Part shown: piece by piece, positions 1 to 7,110 of the stretch
Layout: each line of letters starts with the position of its first letter
Numbering within the stretch: position 1 is the first letter of the stretch
DNA from: an uncultured Ilumatobacter sp.
GTDB taxonomy: Bacteria > Actinomycetota > Acidimicrobiia > Acidimicrobiales > Ilumatobacteraceae
Assembly: GCA_938091165.1 (NCBI GenBank)
Contig: CALKNK010000016.1
Coordinates: forward strand, 124,001 to 188,000
Length of the DNA: 64,000 bases
Direction: 5' to 3'
Program-made: the position numbers and the translations under genes
Notes under the pieces: model-generated
Databases searched by the model: none
The model's input: the letters and a program-made list of their open reading frames with translations, nothing else
Told to the model about the DNA's origin: nothing

Positions 1-229
1 CCTCAACGACCTTCGCACGGTGCTTCGTCATATTTGCAAGGTTGCCCTGCGCAGATCGCGCCTCAAACGACGATGACGCCGTCTCAGCCACCATGGCGCG
101 AATCGCTTGGTCGTCGGCGTCCTCGCTGAGGTAGAGCAACTGTTCGTCGACCACCGCTAGCTCACTGCGCAACGTCTTGAGTCGAAATCCCACTTTCGAG
201 AGTCGACGCTCGACCAACCAGCTACCCAT
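1..229 (-). CDS. Conserved actinobacterial coiled-coil hypothetical protein (3' part cut by window edge)
   Basis: The gene reads out of the window on the minus strand, so only its first 76 codons are visible. The ATG at 229 gives an N-terminus beginning MGSWLVERRL, followed by a charged, heptad-rich stretch with TLRSEL, DEQLLYLSEDADD, IRAMVAET and ANMTKHRAK. This resembles a small actinobacterial family of predicted helical proteins of unknown function, in which an acidic D-D-A/D-D segment and an MxxHR segment recur; that resemblance is from memory. The GTG at 193 is an alternative start. It lies 69 bp downstream of the SCO6745-family gene on the same strand and may be co-transcribed with it. 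No enzymatic motif is visible. Confidence 0.6.
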   Translation of the reverse strand, partial: MGSWLVERRLSKVGFRLKTLRSELAVVDEQLLYLSEDADDQAIRAMVAETASSSFEARSAQGNLANMTKHRAKVVE

Positions 230-298
230 GCAAAGGCAGACGTTACGCCACCGCTCAATTTTCCGCCGGGTTTCGATCCGATGCTGTGAACTGGGCAG

Positions 299-1141
299 TC
301 AGTGGTCAAGGCGTCGCGGAAAGCCGATCGCAGCCGCCATCGCGGCGCTGGTCGACCTACACGCCGCCCGTAGTTGCTCGCATGCATCTTCGCCGATTGC
401 TGCATATGGCAGCACCGCCAACTCGTCTGTGCGCTCCTCAATCCATTGGCGACCTTCGCGACCCGCATCGGTGAAAGCCCCTTCAGCATCAAGCCAGCCA
501 CGCGAACGAAGCGAGTCGTACGCTGTTGCCCAATCCTCATCGGTCCGCTGTCGTGAGCTTTTCAGCACATCGCCTGAGATCTCGCCAGCCGCAGCATGCG
601 TGACTAGCGCCTCGCACCCGCTGAGTCCTTGCGCGGTGAGAGCGGCGACATGGCCGTCACCCCGGAACTCGCGTAGCAACGTTTGCGCATGCCAGAGCAC
701 GAGGTGCGGGTCCTCGGGCCAGTCGAGCTGTGCATGCCCAGCGAACAGCGCCCGTCCCTCGGGACGTTCACAGGCGGTTAGCGCTGCCGCACGTGCTATC
801 TCCGCAGCAGGTTCGAGCGCATCGATCGTGCCGCCGGCCAAGCGAACCATCATGCGGTCGGCTGCGGCCAGTCGCGCTAGCGACAGCTGCTCAGGGGTGA
901 CGGTTTCCCACGCTCTGTCCATGCTCCGCTCGACAAAGCCAGGATCAAAATTGTAAAAAGTCGCCTTCACTACCTCGGCTCCGACAGCGCCCAGTGCTGC
1001 GGCTCGTGAGGCGAAGTACCCCGAACCCCAATCGCCGAGACCCAGCCGTGCGTACTCTTCGGTCGCTTCGGGAACGAAGTAAATTGCGCCATGAATTGGT
1101 TCCAGGGTGCGCCACGTCCTGCGGCCAATCTGAGGGTCCAT
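299..1141 (-). CDS. SCO6745-family protein (helix-turn-helix-like, actinobacterial)
   Basis: A 280-residue protein. The start chosen is the ATG at 1141, giving MDPQIGRRTWRTLEPIHG. The family normally opens with an A/R-R-x-W-x-x-L-E-P-x-H motif followed by Y-F-x-P-E, and both are present within the first 25 residues. An upstream ATG at 1198 would add 19 atypical residues. The middle is alanine-rich and helical, and the C-terminal third contains W-x-x-A-Y-D-S-L-R-x-R-G-W-L with DAEGAFTDAGREGR, typical of a winged-helix-like module in this family. The molecular function of the family is not established. No partner is suggested by the neighbours, which are a hypothetical protein downstream and a long gap upstream. 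Confidence 0.75.
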   Translation of the reverse strand: MDPQIGRRTWRTLEPIHGAIYFVPEATEEYARLGLGDWGSGYFASRAAALGAVGAEVVKATFYNFDPGFVERSMDRAWETVTPEQLSLARLAAADRMMVRLAGGTIDALEPAAEIARAAALTACERPEGRALFAGHAQLDWPEDPHLVLWHAQTLLREFRGDGHVAALTAQGLSGCEALVTHAAAGEISGDVLKSSRQRTDEDWATAYDSLRSRGWLDAEGAFTDAGREGRQWIEERTDELAVLPYAAIGEDACEQLRAACRSTSAAMAAAIGFPRRLDH

Positions 1142-1652
1142 CGCCCACTCTCGCAAATCAGCGGCGCAATCACGCGCTCGAAGTCTTTGAGCCGTCAAAT
1201 TTTGGCGGAGCTGTAGAAAGTTCCGGGTCCTGGGGGTGTTTCCGCAATTCGGAGCAAAAGATGCGGACCCCTAACAGGTCAGGGGAGAGCAACAGCTGTA
1301 CGAATACCATCAATGACGTCGCAACAAGTCCTGCAACGAACGAGCCGCCAGCCGGCTTACGAAAGCCGCCACGACGGAGAGTGAATGAGCGTGACGATCA
1401 CGGTCCCGTCAGTGAAAGTCAGCTTGATGATGCCCGGCGTGATTATCTCACTGGAGCCCAGGTCGAAGAGGTAACGGCAAAATCTTTGTAATGATGGGGC
1501 AGCAGCGTGTCAGCGCAACGCTGGAAAGCGGCCGTGGTTCATAGGGGCTTGTCAGACATTAAGACGGTCACTGCGAATTTAGCAGCGGTCAGGATTTCGC
1601 GTCTCGCCGCCCGAAGGCGGCAGGGGCCGGCCGCTCGATCTATGTTTGCCAA
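1142..1652. other. Gene-free stretch with a possible recombinase remnant
   Basis: About 510 bp with no intact gene that I can support. On the plus strand, a short in-frame stretch ending at 1491 reads RDYLTGAQVEEVTAKS then stop, similar to the start of the catalytic domain of tyrosine recombinases (R-x-Y-L-T-x-x-E-V-E-x-L). The frame is broken immediately afterwards. No promoter for the downstream DUF3237 gene is obvious. Confidence 0.3.
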
Positions 1653-2087
1653 ATGCCCCTTGATGCGCTTCCCGCAGACTACATCGGCACCCTCTCTGCT
1701 CGCACGAACGATGTCGACCGACCGACCGTCGCCGACGGCCCATTTGGCACAAAGGTCGTGGCAACAGTTTCAGGCGCCACCTTTGTCGGGCCCAAGATCA
1801 ACGCCATCGCGCCTGCTGGTGTCGCCGCTGGCGATTGGCTCACCGTCCTCCCCGGCGGCCACTTCGCGCTTGACGTCCGTGCGTCCTTTCGCACCGATGA
1901 CGGAGCCGACATCTACGTCACCTACACCGGATTCGGCACCCGCAACCCGGACGGCACAGCGAGCATTCGCACCGCCCCACGTTTCGAGACCGGCGATGAA
2001 CGCTACGCCTGGCTCAACAATCTGTTTTGCGTTGCTGTCGGCAAGACAACAGCCAAGGGCGTCGAGTACGACGTGTACTCAATTTGA
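1653..2087 (+). CDS. DUF3237 family protein
   Basis: 144 residues covering a complete single-domain DUF3237 (UPF0311) protein. Visible family features are an N-terminal strand with the G-P-F-G-T motif, G-D-W-L-T-V-L-P-G-G-H-F-A-L-D-V-R, then D-G-A-D-I-Y-V-T-Y-T-G, a P-R-F-E-T-G-D-E-R-Y-A-W-L-N motif, and a C-terminal strand ending V-E-Y-D-V-Y. The family forms a small beta-barrel of unknown biochemical role; members often sit near catabolic genes. The ATG at 1653 is used because it gives family-length protein; no strong ribosome binding site precedes it. The gene converges on the ligase gene that ends at 2115. Confidence 0.8.
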   Translation: MPLDALPADYIGTLSARTNDVDRPTVADGPFGTKVVATVSGATFVGPKINAIAPAGVAAGDWLTVLPGGHFALDVRASFRTDDGADIYVTYTGFGTRNPDGTASIRTAPRFETGDERYAWLNNLFCVAVGKTTAKGVEYDVYSI

Positions 2088-2114
2088 CATGTCAAGTTCT
2101 TGCCAGCCTTGCTT

Positions 2115-3623
2115 TCAGCTGTTGACCTCCAAAATAGACGCACCAAGCTCACGCAGCTTGGTCTTTTGCACTTTCGTTCCATTCGGGCCTGGAGCCATGG
2201 GAAATTCCTTGAGGACAATGACTCGAACCGGAACTTTGTATCGGGCGAGCTGCTCCCGACAGCGTCGGATAGCAGCGGCTTCATCAAAAGTTTTGGCACC
2301 GGTCGAGACGCTGCCACCAGAAAGCAGGACAAACGCAACAGGGCGTGCCCCGCTCGGCAGATCGACGGAAATCACTTGCGCGGCGACGACCTGACTGTCG
2401 TCCAGAAGAACCGCCTCAATTTCGATCGGACTAACCAGGAACCCGCCCAGGCGGAGCACATCAGCCATTCGCGCAATGAACTCAAAACCGCGGTCGCCGT
2501 TGGGTTCCGCTAGATCGCCCGTTCGAAACCACCCGTTGTCTTGGTGCTGGGCCGTAAGATCAGCATCGACACACTCGCCGCCTTCGGCCAGGTAGCCAGC
2601 GAACAAGCTCGGCCCACGAAGCTGCAGTTCGCCCTCAACAATACGGTATGTCGCGCTCGACGATGCCATTGTTCCTCCTGCTCGTGTGCGGTCGACGGCG
2701 TCACCGCTTGGATCGCGCAATGTGAACAACGCTTGCACTTCGCTCATGCCGTACAGGCCAGTGAGCGTCGCACCGACCTCGGCCGCTCGTTCAACGATGC
2801 CATCGAGACTGGTGTTAAAGCGCGCGTACCCCCCGAGGCGGATTGATGACAGGTCAGCGCCATGTTCCAGGAGGCGATGGAACATATCGTCGCTGCCGTT
2901 CACACAGGTAACTCGTTCGGATTCAATCAACCCGGCGGTGCGACCGAGTTCGAAATCAGTCACAATCACACGGCTCCCTGCAGCCACTGCGGCCATCAAC
3001 GAACCGAGGCCAAACGTGCCGCACAACGGCATGACCGTCATCACCGTGTCGTCAGACGTGTAACCCAAGAGCGCTGCGGCATCAATTGCGTGATCAACAA
3101 TCGAGCACTGCCGCTGAAGTACCATCTTCGGGCGGCTTGTCGTGCCTGAGGTGGTGAACACCACAAACGCATTCATGCGCCGAGATCTTCGCTGAATCGG
3201 CGCTGAACTGACCCAGTGAGAGTCAACAAGACCGTTTGGGCCGTTGTGAACAATCATCTGAGCGCCAGAACGCTCCACCAGGTCGGCGACCTCATCGTCG
3301 CCGTAGCGCGAATTAACCGAAACGCCGACAAATCCACCCGCCGCACATGCGAGCAACAGCCGGACGTAGTCAGCGCTATTGGGCAACTGGAGAGCCACCC
3401 TGCTCCCAGCAACCACACCTTGTTCGCCGAGCCACGTTGCCAGCCGGAGGCCATCCGCGACAAGGCTCGGCGCCGACACGCTGATGCCATCGTCGAAGTC
3501 CAGTCGGGAGGCTGACCCTTCGAAGAGGGCCAACACGTCGCGTTCGAGGGCTGTCACATCGATTACTGTCGCGCAGGCTCGAGACGACAGGGGAGGCGGA
3601 AATACTCCGACTACGCTGCTCAT
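2115..3623 (-). CDS. AMP-forming acyl-CoA synthetase / ligase
   Basis: A 502-residue ANL-superfamily adenylate-forming enzyme. The ATP/AMP-binding P-loop F-T-T-S-G-T-T-S-R-P-K lies about one third in, the A5-type motif G-L-Y-G-M-S-E in the middle, the G-W-F-R-T-G-D-L-A hinge motif at about residue 370, and the C-terminal catalytic lysine region K-V-Q-K-T-K-L-R near residue 485. Family reaction: carboxylic acid plus ATP to acyl-AMP, then usually the CoA thioester. The substrate cannot be read from sequence. The ATG at 3623 lies only 9 bp beyond the 3' end of the tRNA at 3633-3709 on the same strand, so the gene is probably transcribed with that tRNA and lacks a normal leader. A start further downstream is possible. 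Confidence 0.8.
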   Translation of the reverse strand: MSSVVGVFPPPLSSRACATVIDVTALERDVLALFEGSASRLDFDDGISVSAPSLVADGLRLATWLGEQGVVAGSRVALQLPNSADYVRLLLACAAGGFVGVSVNSRYGDDEVADLVERSGAQMIVHNGPNGLVDSHWVSSAPIQRRSRRMNAFVVFTTSGTTSRPKMVLQRQCSIVDHAIDAAALLGYTSDDTVMTVMPLCGTFGLGSLMAAVAAGSRVIVTDFELGRTAGLIESERVTCVNGSDDMFHRLLEHGADLSSIRLGGYARFNTSLDGIVERAAEVGATLTGLYGMSEVQALFTLRDPSGDAVDRTRAGGTMASSSATYRIVEGELQLRGPSLFAGYLAEGGECVDADLTAQHQDNGWFRTGDLAEPNGDRGFEFIARMADVLRLGGFLVSPIEIEAVLLDDSQVVAAQVISVDLPSGARPVAFVLLSGGSVSTGAKTFDEAAAIRRCREQLARYKVPVRVIVLKEFPMAPGPNGTKVQKTKLRELGASILEVNS

Positions 3624-3632
3624 TCAATTCAC

Positions 3633-3709
3633 TGGTGCCCCAGGTCGGACTCGAACCGACACTTGACGGTGTTTGAGACCGTTGCCTCTGCCAATTGGGC
3701 TACTAGGGC
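3633..3709 (-). tRNA. tRNA with anticodon CAA (tRNA-Leu by anticodon, short variable arm)
   Basis: A full cloverleaf reads on the minus strand. The acceptor stem GCCCTAG pairs with CTGGGGC (one G-T). The anticodon stem ACGGT/ACCGT is perfect, with loop CTCAAAC, so the anticodon is CAA after T33. The T stem GTCGG/CCGAC is perfect with loop TTCGAGT, and CCA is encoded. The D stem is weak (3 bp plus a mismatch). The variable region is only 5 nt (CAAGT). Bacterial leucine tRNAs normally have a long variable arm (class II), so a class I body with a leucine anticodon is odd; see findings. Confidence 0.85.
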
Positions 3710-3828
3710 TTCGCGCTGCGTGGAGGATATCGGCGCGCTCCGATGAACCGTGCGGTCGATCATCAGGTTGCGTCGCGCCGAGCAAGCGAGTTACTCCCCA
3801 GTAGCCGCACGAATCGTCGTCACGCGTC

Positions 3829-3834
3829 TAACCT
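3829..3834 (+). promoter_or_regulatory. Predicted -10 box (TAACCT) of a leaderless fabD transcript
   Basis: TAACCT matches TANNNT and ends 7 nt before the fabD ATG at 3842, so transcription would begin at or next to the start codon. No Shine-Dalgarno sequence is present. Confidence 0.5.
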
Positions 3835-3841
3835 CACATCG

Positions 3842-5017
3842 ATGCTCGCTTTCACGTTCCCCGGTCAGGGGTCTCAACGTCCGGGGATGGGCCGCCCGTG
3901 GAAAGACCATGAGAGTTGGGAGCTCGTCGACGAGGCTTCCGAAGTTGCCGGCCGCGACGTAGGTGCCTTGCTCTGCGACGCCGACGCTGACGAACTCCTC
4001 GACACCCGCAATGCTCAGCTAACGACTTTTGTCTCGAGTTTGGTGGTGCTCGATGCCAGCGAACGCCTGGGCTTGGAACCAAGTTTCTGTGCTGGCCACT
4101 CACTCGGCGAATACACCGCGCTCACTGCCACCGGGGCCCTGGGGTTTGATGATGGCGTTCGCCTTGTAGCCGCTCGTGCTGCTGCGATGCACGACGCCGG
4201 GTTAGAACGGCCGGGAACGATGGCTGCCGTCCTCGGCCTTGACGACGACTATGTCGATGTGGCCTGCCGCCGCGCCGACTCTGACGTCTGGGTCGCCAAC
4301 TACAACGCGCCCGGTCAGGTAGTCATCGCCGGATCGCCTGCCGGCGTGGAGTCGGCGAGCAACCATGCGAAAGAACTCGGTGCCAAACGCGTTATGGGCC
4401 TGCAAGTCTCGGGGGCGTTCCACACACCGTTCATGACCGCAGCGCGCGATCGGTTACGTGAAGCCCTCGCCGCAGCTCGCCCGCGGGACACCGACGTGCC
4501 AGTTGTGGCCAACGTCGACGCCATTGCTCACAACGAAGGGTCCGTGTGGGCAAGCCTTCTGTCGGCGCAGCTATCGAGCCCCGTCCGCTGGAAACAAAGT
4601 CTGCTTACCCTCTCCGGAGCTGGGGTGACCGACTTCGCTGAGCTTGGCCCGGGCGGGGTGCTCACGGGCATGGCGAAACGCACCGTGAAGGACTCCCGGA
4701 CCATCTCAGTCTCCACGCCCGAGGACCTCGACAAACTAATCGAGTGGGTCGATGCCAGTTCCCCTACGGGAGCGGCGCAACTCGACGGCGAGCACCTTTT
4801 TGCAACTGAACGCCTTGTGGTCAGCCCTGCGGCCGGGATCTTTCGACCACTCGGAACCCTCAGTGAAGGATCGGCGATCGAGGTCGGCACCGTAATTGGG
4901 CACGTCGGCGATAGTGAAGTTCGATCAGCTTTCGCTGGCCTCCTCCAGAGCTACATCGCAATCGACACCGAACGTGTGACCACTCGCCAGCCGATTGCCT
5001 GGCTCCGCACTAACTGA
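3842..5017 (+). CDS. fabD: Malonyl-CoA:ACP transacylase with C-terminal lipoyl-like domain
   Basis: 391 residues. FabD moves the malonyl group from CoA to ACP, feeding FabH and FabF. Visible motifs are F-P-G-Q-G-S-Q (residues 6-12), the nucleophile elbow G-H-S-L-G with Ser87, the conserved arginine near residue 112, and the catalytic His194 in G-A-F-H-T-P-F-M. The transacylase domain ends near residue 300, the usual length. Residues 320-390 then form an extra domain resembling a biotinyl/lipoyl barrel-sandwich hybrid (V-V-S-P-A-A-G-I-F, E-G-S-A-I-E-V-G-T-V-I-G, then a hydrophobic repeat). It has no modifiable lysine at the hairpin turn. The start at 3842 follows a TANNNT box by 7 nt; longer in-frame starts upstream add non-conserved residues. 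It is the first gene of the fab operon. Confidence 0.93.
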   Translation: MLAFTFPGQGSQRPGMGRPWKDHESWELVDEASEVAGRDVGALLCDADADELLDTRNAQLTTFVSSLVVLDASERLGLEPSFCAGHSLGEYTALTATGALGFDDGVRLVAARAAAMHDAGLERPGTMAAVLGLDDDYVDVACRRADSDVWVANYNAPGQVVIAGSPAGVESASNHAKELGAKRVMGLQVSGAFHTPFMTAARDRLREALAAARPRDTDVPVVANVDAIAHNEGSVWASLLSAQLSSPVRWKQSLLTLSGAGVTDFAELGPGGVLTGMAKRTVKDSRTISVSTPEDLDKLIEWVDASSPTGAAQLDGEHLFATERLVVSPAAGIFRPLGTLSEGSAIEVGTVIGHVGDSEVRSAFAGLLQSYIAIDTERVTTRQPIAWLRTN

Positions 5018-5064
5018 CGTCGCAGACACGCTAAAAAATTGGCCGGACACCCCGGAGGGACGAG

Positions 5065-6054
5065 ATGCCGCAAGTCAACCAAGAAGTACGAGGAGCGGTG
5101 ATCACCGGCTGGGGTTCGGCGCTTCCAACGAAGGTCCTCACCAACCACGATCTTGAGGACATGTTCGAGACGGATCACAACTGGATCGTGGAACGGACTG
5201 GCATCCACGAGCGACGTGTTGGCGGGATGACGTCGGATCTCTCGATCGAGTCCGGACGGGCAGCCCTGGAAATGTCCGGCGTCAACCTTGATGCCATCGA
5301 CGCGTTAATCCTCGCCACGACCACCCCAGATCGCTCGGTACCCGCCACTGCCTCAACGGTGCAGGCTGCGCTAGGCCTCCACTGTGGCGCATTTGACGTC
5401 AACGCAGCGTGCTCTGGTTGGGTCTACGGGCTCGTTACCGCCCACGGTCTCATTGCGATGGGCGCCGAAAAGATCTTGCTCATCGGCACTGACACGTTGT
5501 CCCGAATTACCGATTGGGACGATCGCAACACCGCCATTCTCTTCGCAGACGGATCTGCCGCTACTGTGCTCGAGGCCGTCGACGGACCCGGACAGATGCT
5601 CGGGTGGGACCTCGACTCCGACGGCACGGCTGAAAAACATTTGTACGCCGAAACAGGCGGAACCCTGCAAATGGAGGGCAAGGAAGTCTTTCGCAAAGCG
5701 GTCCGCATTATGGTCGACTCAGCCGCCAAGTCGATGGCCCACGCAGGTGTCTCGTCCGACGACATCGCCCTAGTTGTTCCTCACCAAGCCAACATCCGCA
5801 TCATCTCAGCATCCGTTCACCGTCTTGGAATCCCGATGGAACGGACGTCAATCGTGCTCGACAAAACTGGCAACACATCATCTGCCTCGATCCCGCTTGC
5901 GCTCAATCAGGCACTCGGAGATGGTCGGGTCCGTGACGGCGATCTCGTCCTATTCGTTGGATTTGGCGCCGGGATGTCAGCGGCCAGCGCCGTTGTTCGC
6001 TGGAACACGACCAGTCTTGAACTGATACCCGAGATTGGAGGGGCTTCCGGATGA
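5065..6054 (+). CDS. fabH: Beta-ketoacyl-ACP synthase III
   Basis: 329 residues. FabH starts fatty-acid synthesis by condensing a short acyl-CoA primer with malonyl-ACP. The catalytic triad is complete: Cys116 in N-A-A-C-S-G-W, His240 in V-P-H-Q-A-N and Asn270 in K-T-G-N-T-S-S-A. The H-Q-A-N-x-R-I ACP-docking segment is intact. The ATG at 5065 is preceded by GGAGG at good spacing. It sits 47 bp after fabD, and its stop overlaps the fabG start by 4 bp (ATGA), indicating translational coupling. Primer preference (acetyl or branched) cannot be inferred from sequence by eye. Confidence 0.95.
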   Translation: MPQVNQEVRGAVITGWGSALPTKVLTNHDLEDMFETDHNWIVERTGIHERRVGGMTSDLSIESGRAALEMSGVNLDAIDALILATTTPDRSVPATASTVQAALGLHCGAFDVNAACSGWVYGLVTAHGLIAMGAEKILLIGTDTLSRITDWDDRNTAILFADGSAATVLEAVDGPGQMLGWDLDSDGTAEKHLYAETGGTLQMEGKEVFRKAVRIMVDSAAKSMAHAGVSSDDIALVVPHQANIRIISASVHRLGIPMERTSIVLDKTGNTSSASIPLALNQALGDGRVRDGDLVLFVGFGAGMSAASAVVRWNTTSLELIPEIGGASG

Positions 6055-6800
6055 CTAGCTCAGAGTCAACGACTGACGAATCAGGTATGCCCGCTGGTCG
6101 GATCGTCCTCATCACCGGCGGCTCTCGGGGTATTGGTCTGGCCTGTGCCCGTCGGTTCTCCGCCAATGGTGACCGGGTTGCCGTCACCTACAACTCTTCA
6201 CCGCCACCAGATGGATTATTCGGCGTCAAGTGTGACGTGACGTCAGCCGATGATGTCGATGCCGCTTTCTCAGCGGTCGAGGCTCACTTCGGCGGCACAG
6301 TCGAGGTTCTCATCTCGAATGCTGGCGTCACCAAGGACGGTCTCCTGCTGCGAATGACCGAGGATGACTTCGCTGCAGTACTTGACGCCAATCTGACTGC
6401 GTCTTACCGAGTTGCCAAGCGAGCCGCAAAAGGGATGCTCAAAGCTCGCTCTGGGCGCATCGTGCTCATGTCGTCAGTCGTTGGCATGCTTGGATCAGCC
6501 GGGCAATCAAACTATTCGGCATCCAAAGCGGGGCTTGTCGGGTTTGCCCGTTCGCTTGCGCGCGAGCTCGGATCTAGGTCAATCACCGTCAACGTTGTTG
6601 CACCCGGTCCGGTCGCCACCGACATGACCGCGGCGCTCACTGAGGGTCAGCTCGCCGATATCACCAAAGCGGTTCCGCTGGAACGCATGGCTGAACCCGA
6701 AGAAATTGCCGGCGCCGTCGCGTTCCTGACTGGTCCTGATAGCGCCTACATTACGGGCGCCGTCATCCCGGTCGACGGCGGCCTCGGCATGGGCCACTAG
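6051..6800 (+). CDS. fabG: 3-oxoacyl-ACP reductase
   Basis: 249 residues of the classical short-chain dehydrogenase family. FabG reduces 3-oxoacyl-ACP with NADPH in each elongation cycle. The nucleotide motif T-G-G-S-R-G-I-G spans residues 22-29, and N-A-G is at 90-92. The catalytic tetrad is Asn114, Ser142, Tyr155 (N-Y-S-A-S-K) and Lys159. The C-terminus P-V-D-G-G-L-G-M-G-H is typical. An N-terminal tail of about 14 residues precedes the Rossmann fold, so a later start (Met13) is possible, but the first ATG overlaps the fabH stop and is kept. The operon position between fabH and acpP supports the FabG call over a generic dehydrogenase. Confidence 0.93.
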   Translation: MTSSESTTDESGMPAGRIVLITGGSRGIGLACARRFSANGDRVAVTYNSSPPPDGLFGVKCDVTSADDVDAAFSAVEAHFGGTVEVLISNAGVTKDGLLLRMTEDDFAAVLDANLTASYRVAKRAAKGMLKARSGRIVLMSSVVGMLGSAGQSNYSASKAGLVGFARSLARELGSRSITVNVVAPGPVATDMTAALTEGQLADITKAVPLERMAEPEEIAGAVAFLTGPDSAYITGAVIPVDGGLGMGH

Positions 6801-6811
6801 CGACAAAGCCG

Positions 6812-6838
6812 TTGGTCGCTGGCCTCTTCCCGTACAAT
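6812..6838 (+). promoter_or_regulatory. Possible internal promoter for acpP
   Basis: A near-consensus -10 box TACAAT (6833-6838) lies 35 bp before the acpP start, with TTGGTC at 6812-6817 as a -35 candidate at a short 15-bp spacing. An extra promoter would let the abundant acyl carrier protein be made in excess of the enzymes. Confidence 0.45.
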
Positions 6839-6873
6839 CTCAATTAAAGAACCAACGAACTGGAGACATTCCT

Positions 6874-7110
6874 GTGAATGAAGAACTGTTTGCCCGCTTT
6901 CGCAAGTGCGCCGTTGAGGTGCTGTCGGTCGAAGAATCGACCGTCACCCCGGACGCGAAGTTCGGCGACGACCTTGACGCTGACAGTCTCGACCTGGTCG
7001 AGCTCGTGATGGCTCTCGAAGAAGAATTTGACATCGCTGTGCCTGAAGAAGAACTCGAAGGCGTCGAGACTGTGCAGAACGCCTACGACCTCGTCGCTGG
7101 CAAGCTCTGA
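6874..7110 (+). CDS. acpP: Acyl carrier protein
   Basis: 78 residues, the standard ACP size, and strongly acidic. Ser38 in the D-A-D-S-L-D motif is the 4'-phosphopantetheine attachment site, followed by the recognition helix L-V-E-L-V-M-A-L-E-E-E-F-D-I. It carries the growing acyl chain between FabD, FabH, FabG, FabZ and FabF. Translation starts at GTG 6874, with a GGAGA ribosome binding site about 8 nt upstream. The stop codon overlaps the fabF ATG by one base (TGATG). The 73-bp gap to fabG holds a likely internal promoter. Confidence 0.95.
   Translation: MNEELFARFRKCAVEVLSVEESTVTPDAKFGDDLDADSLDLVELVMALEEEFDIAVPEEELEGVETVQNAYDLVAGKL

Noticed and set aside
177..956. A 259-codon plus-strand frame near the left edge
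   Set aside because: It is antisense to the SCO6745-family gene and has the Arg/Ser-rich composition of a shadow frame.
1507..2394. A 295-codon plus-strand frame
   Set aside because: It overlaps the DUF3237 gene in another frame and runs into the ligase gene; no domain pattern.
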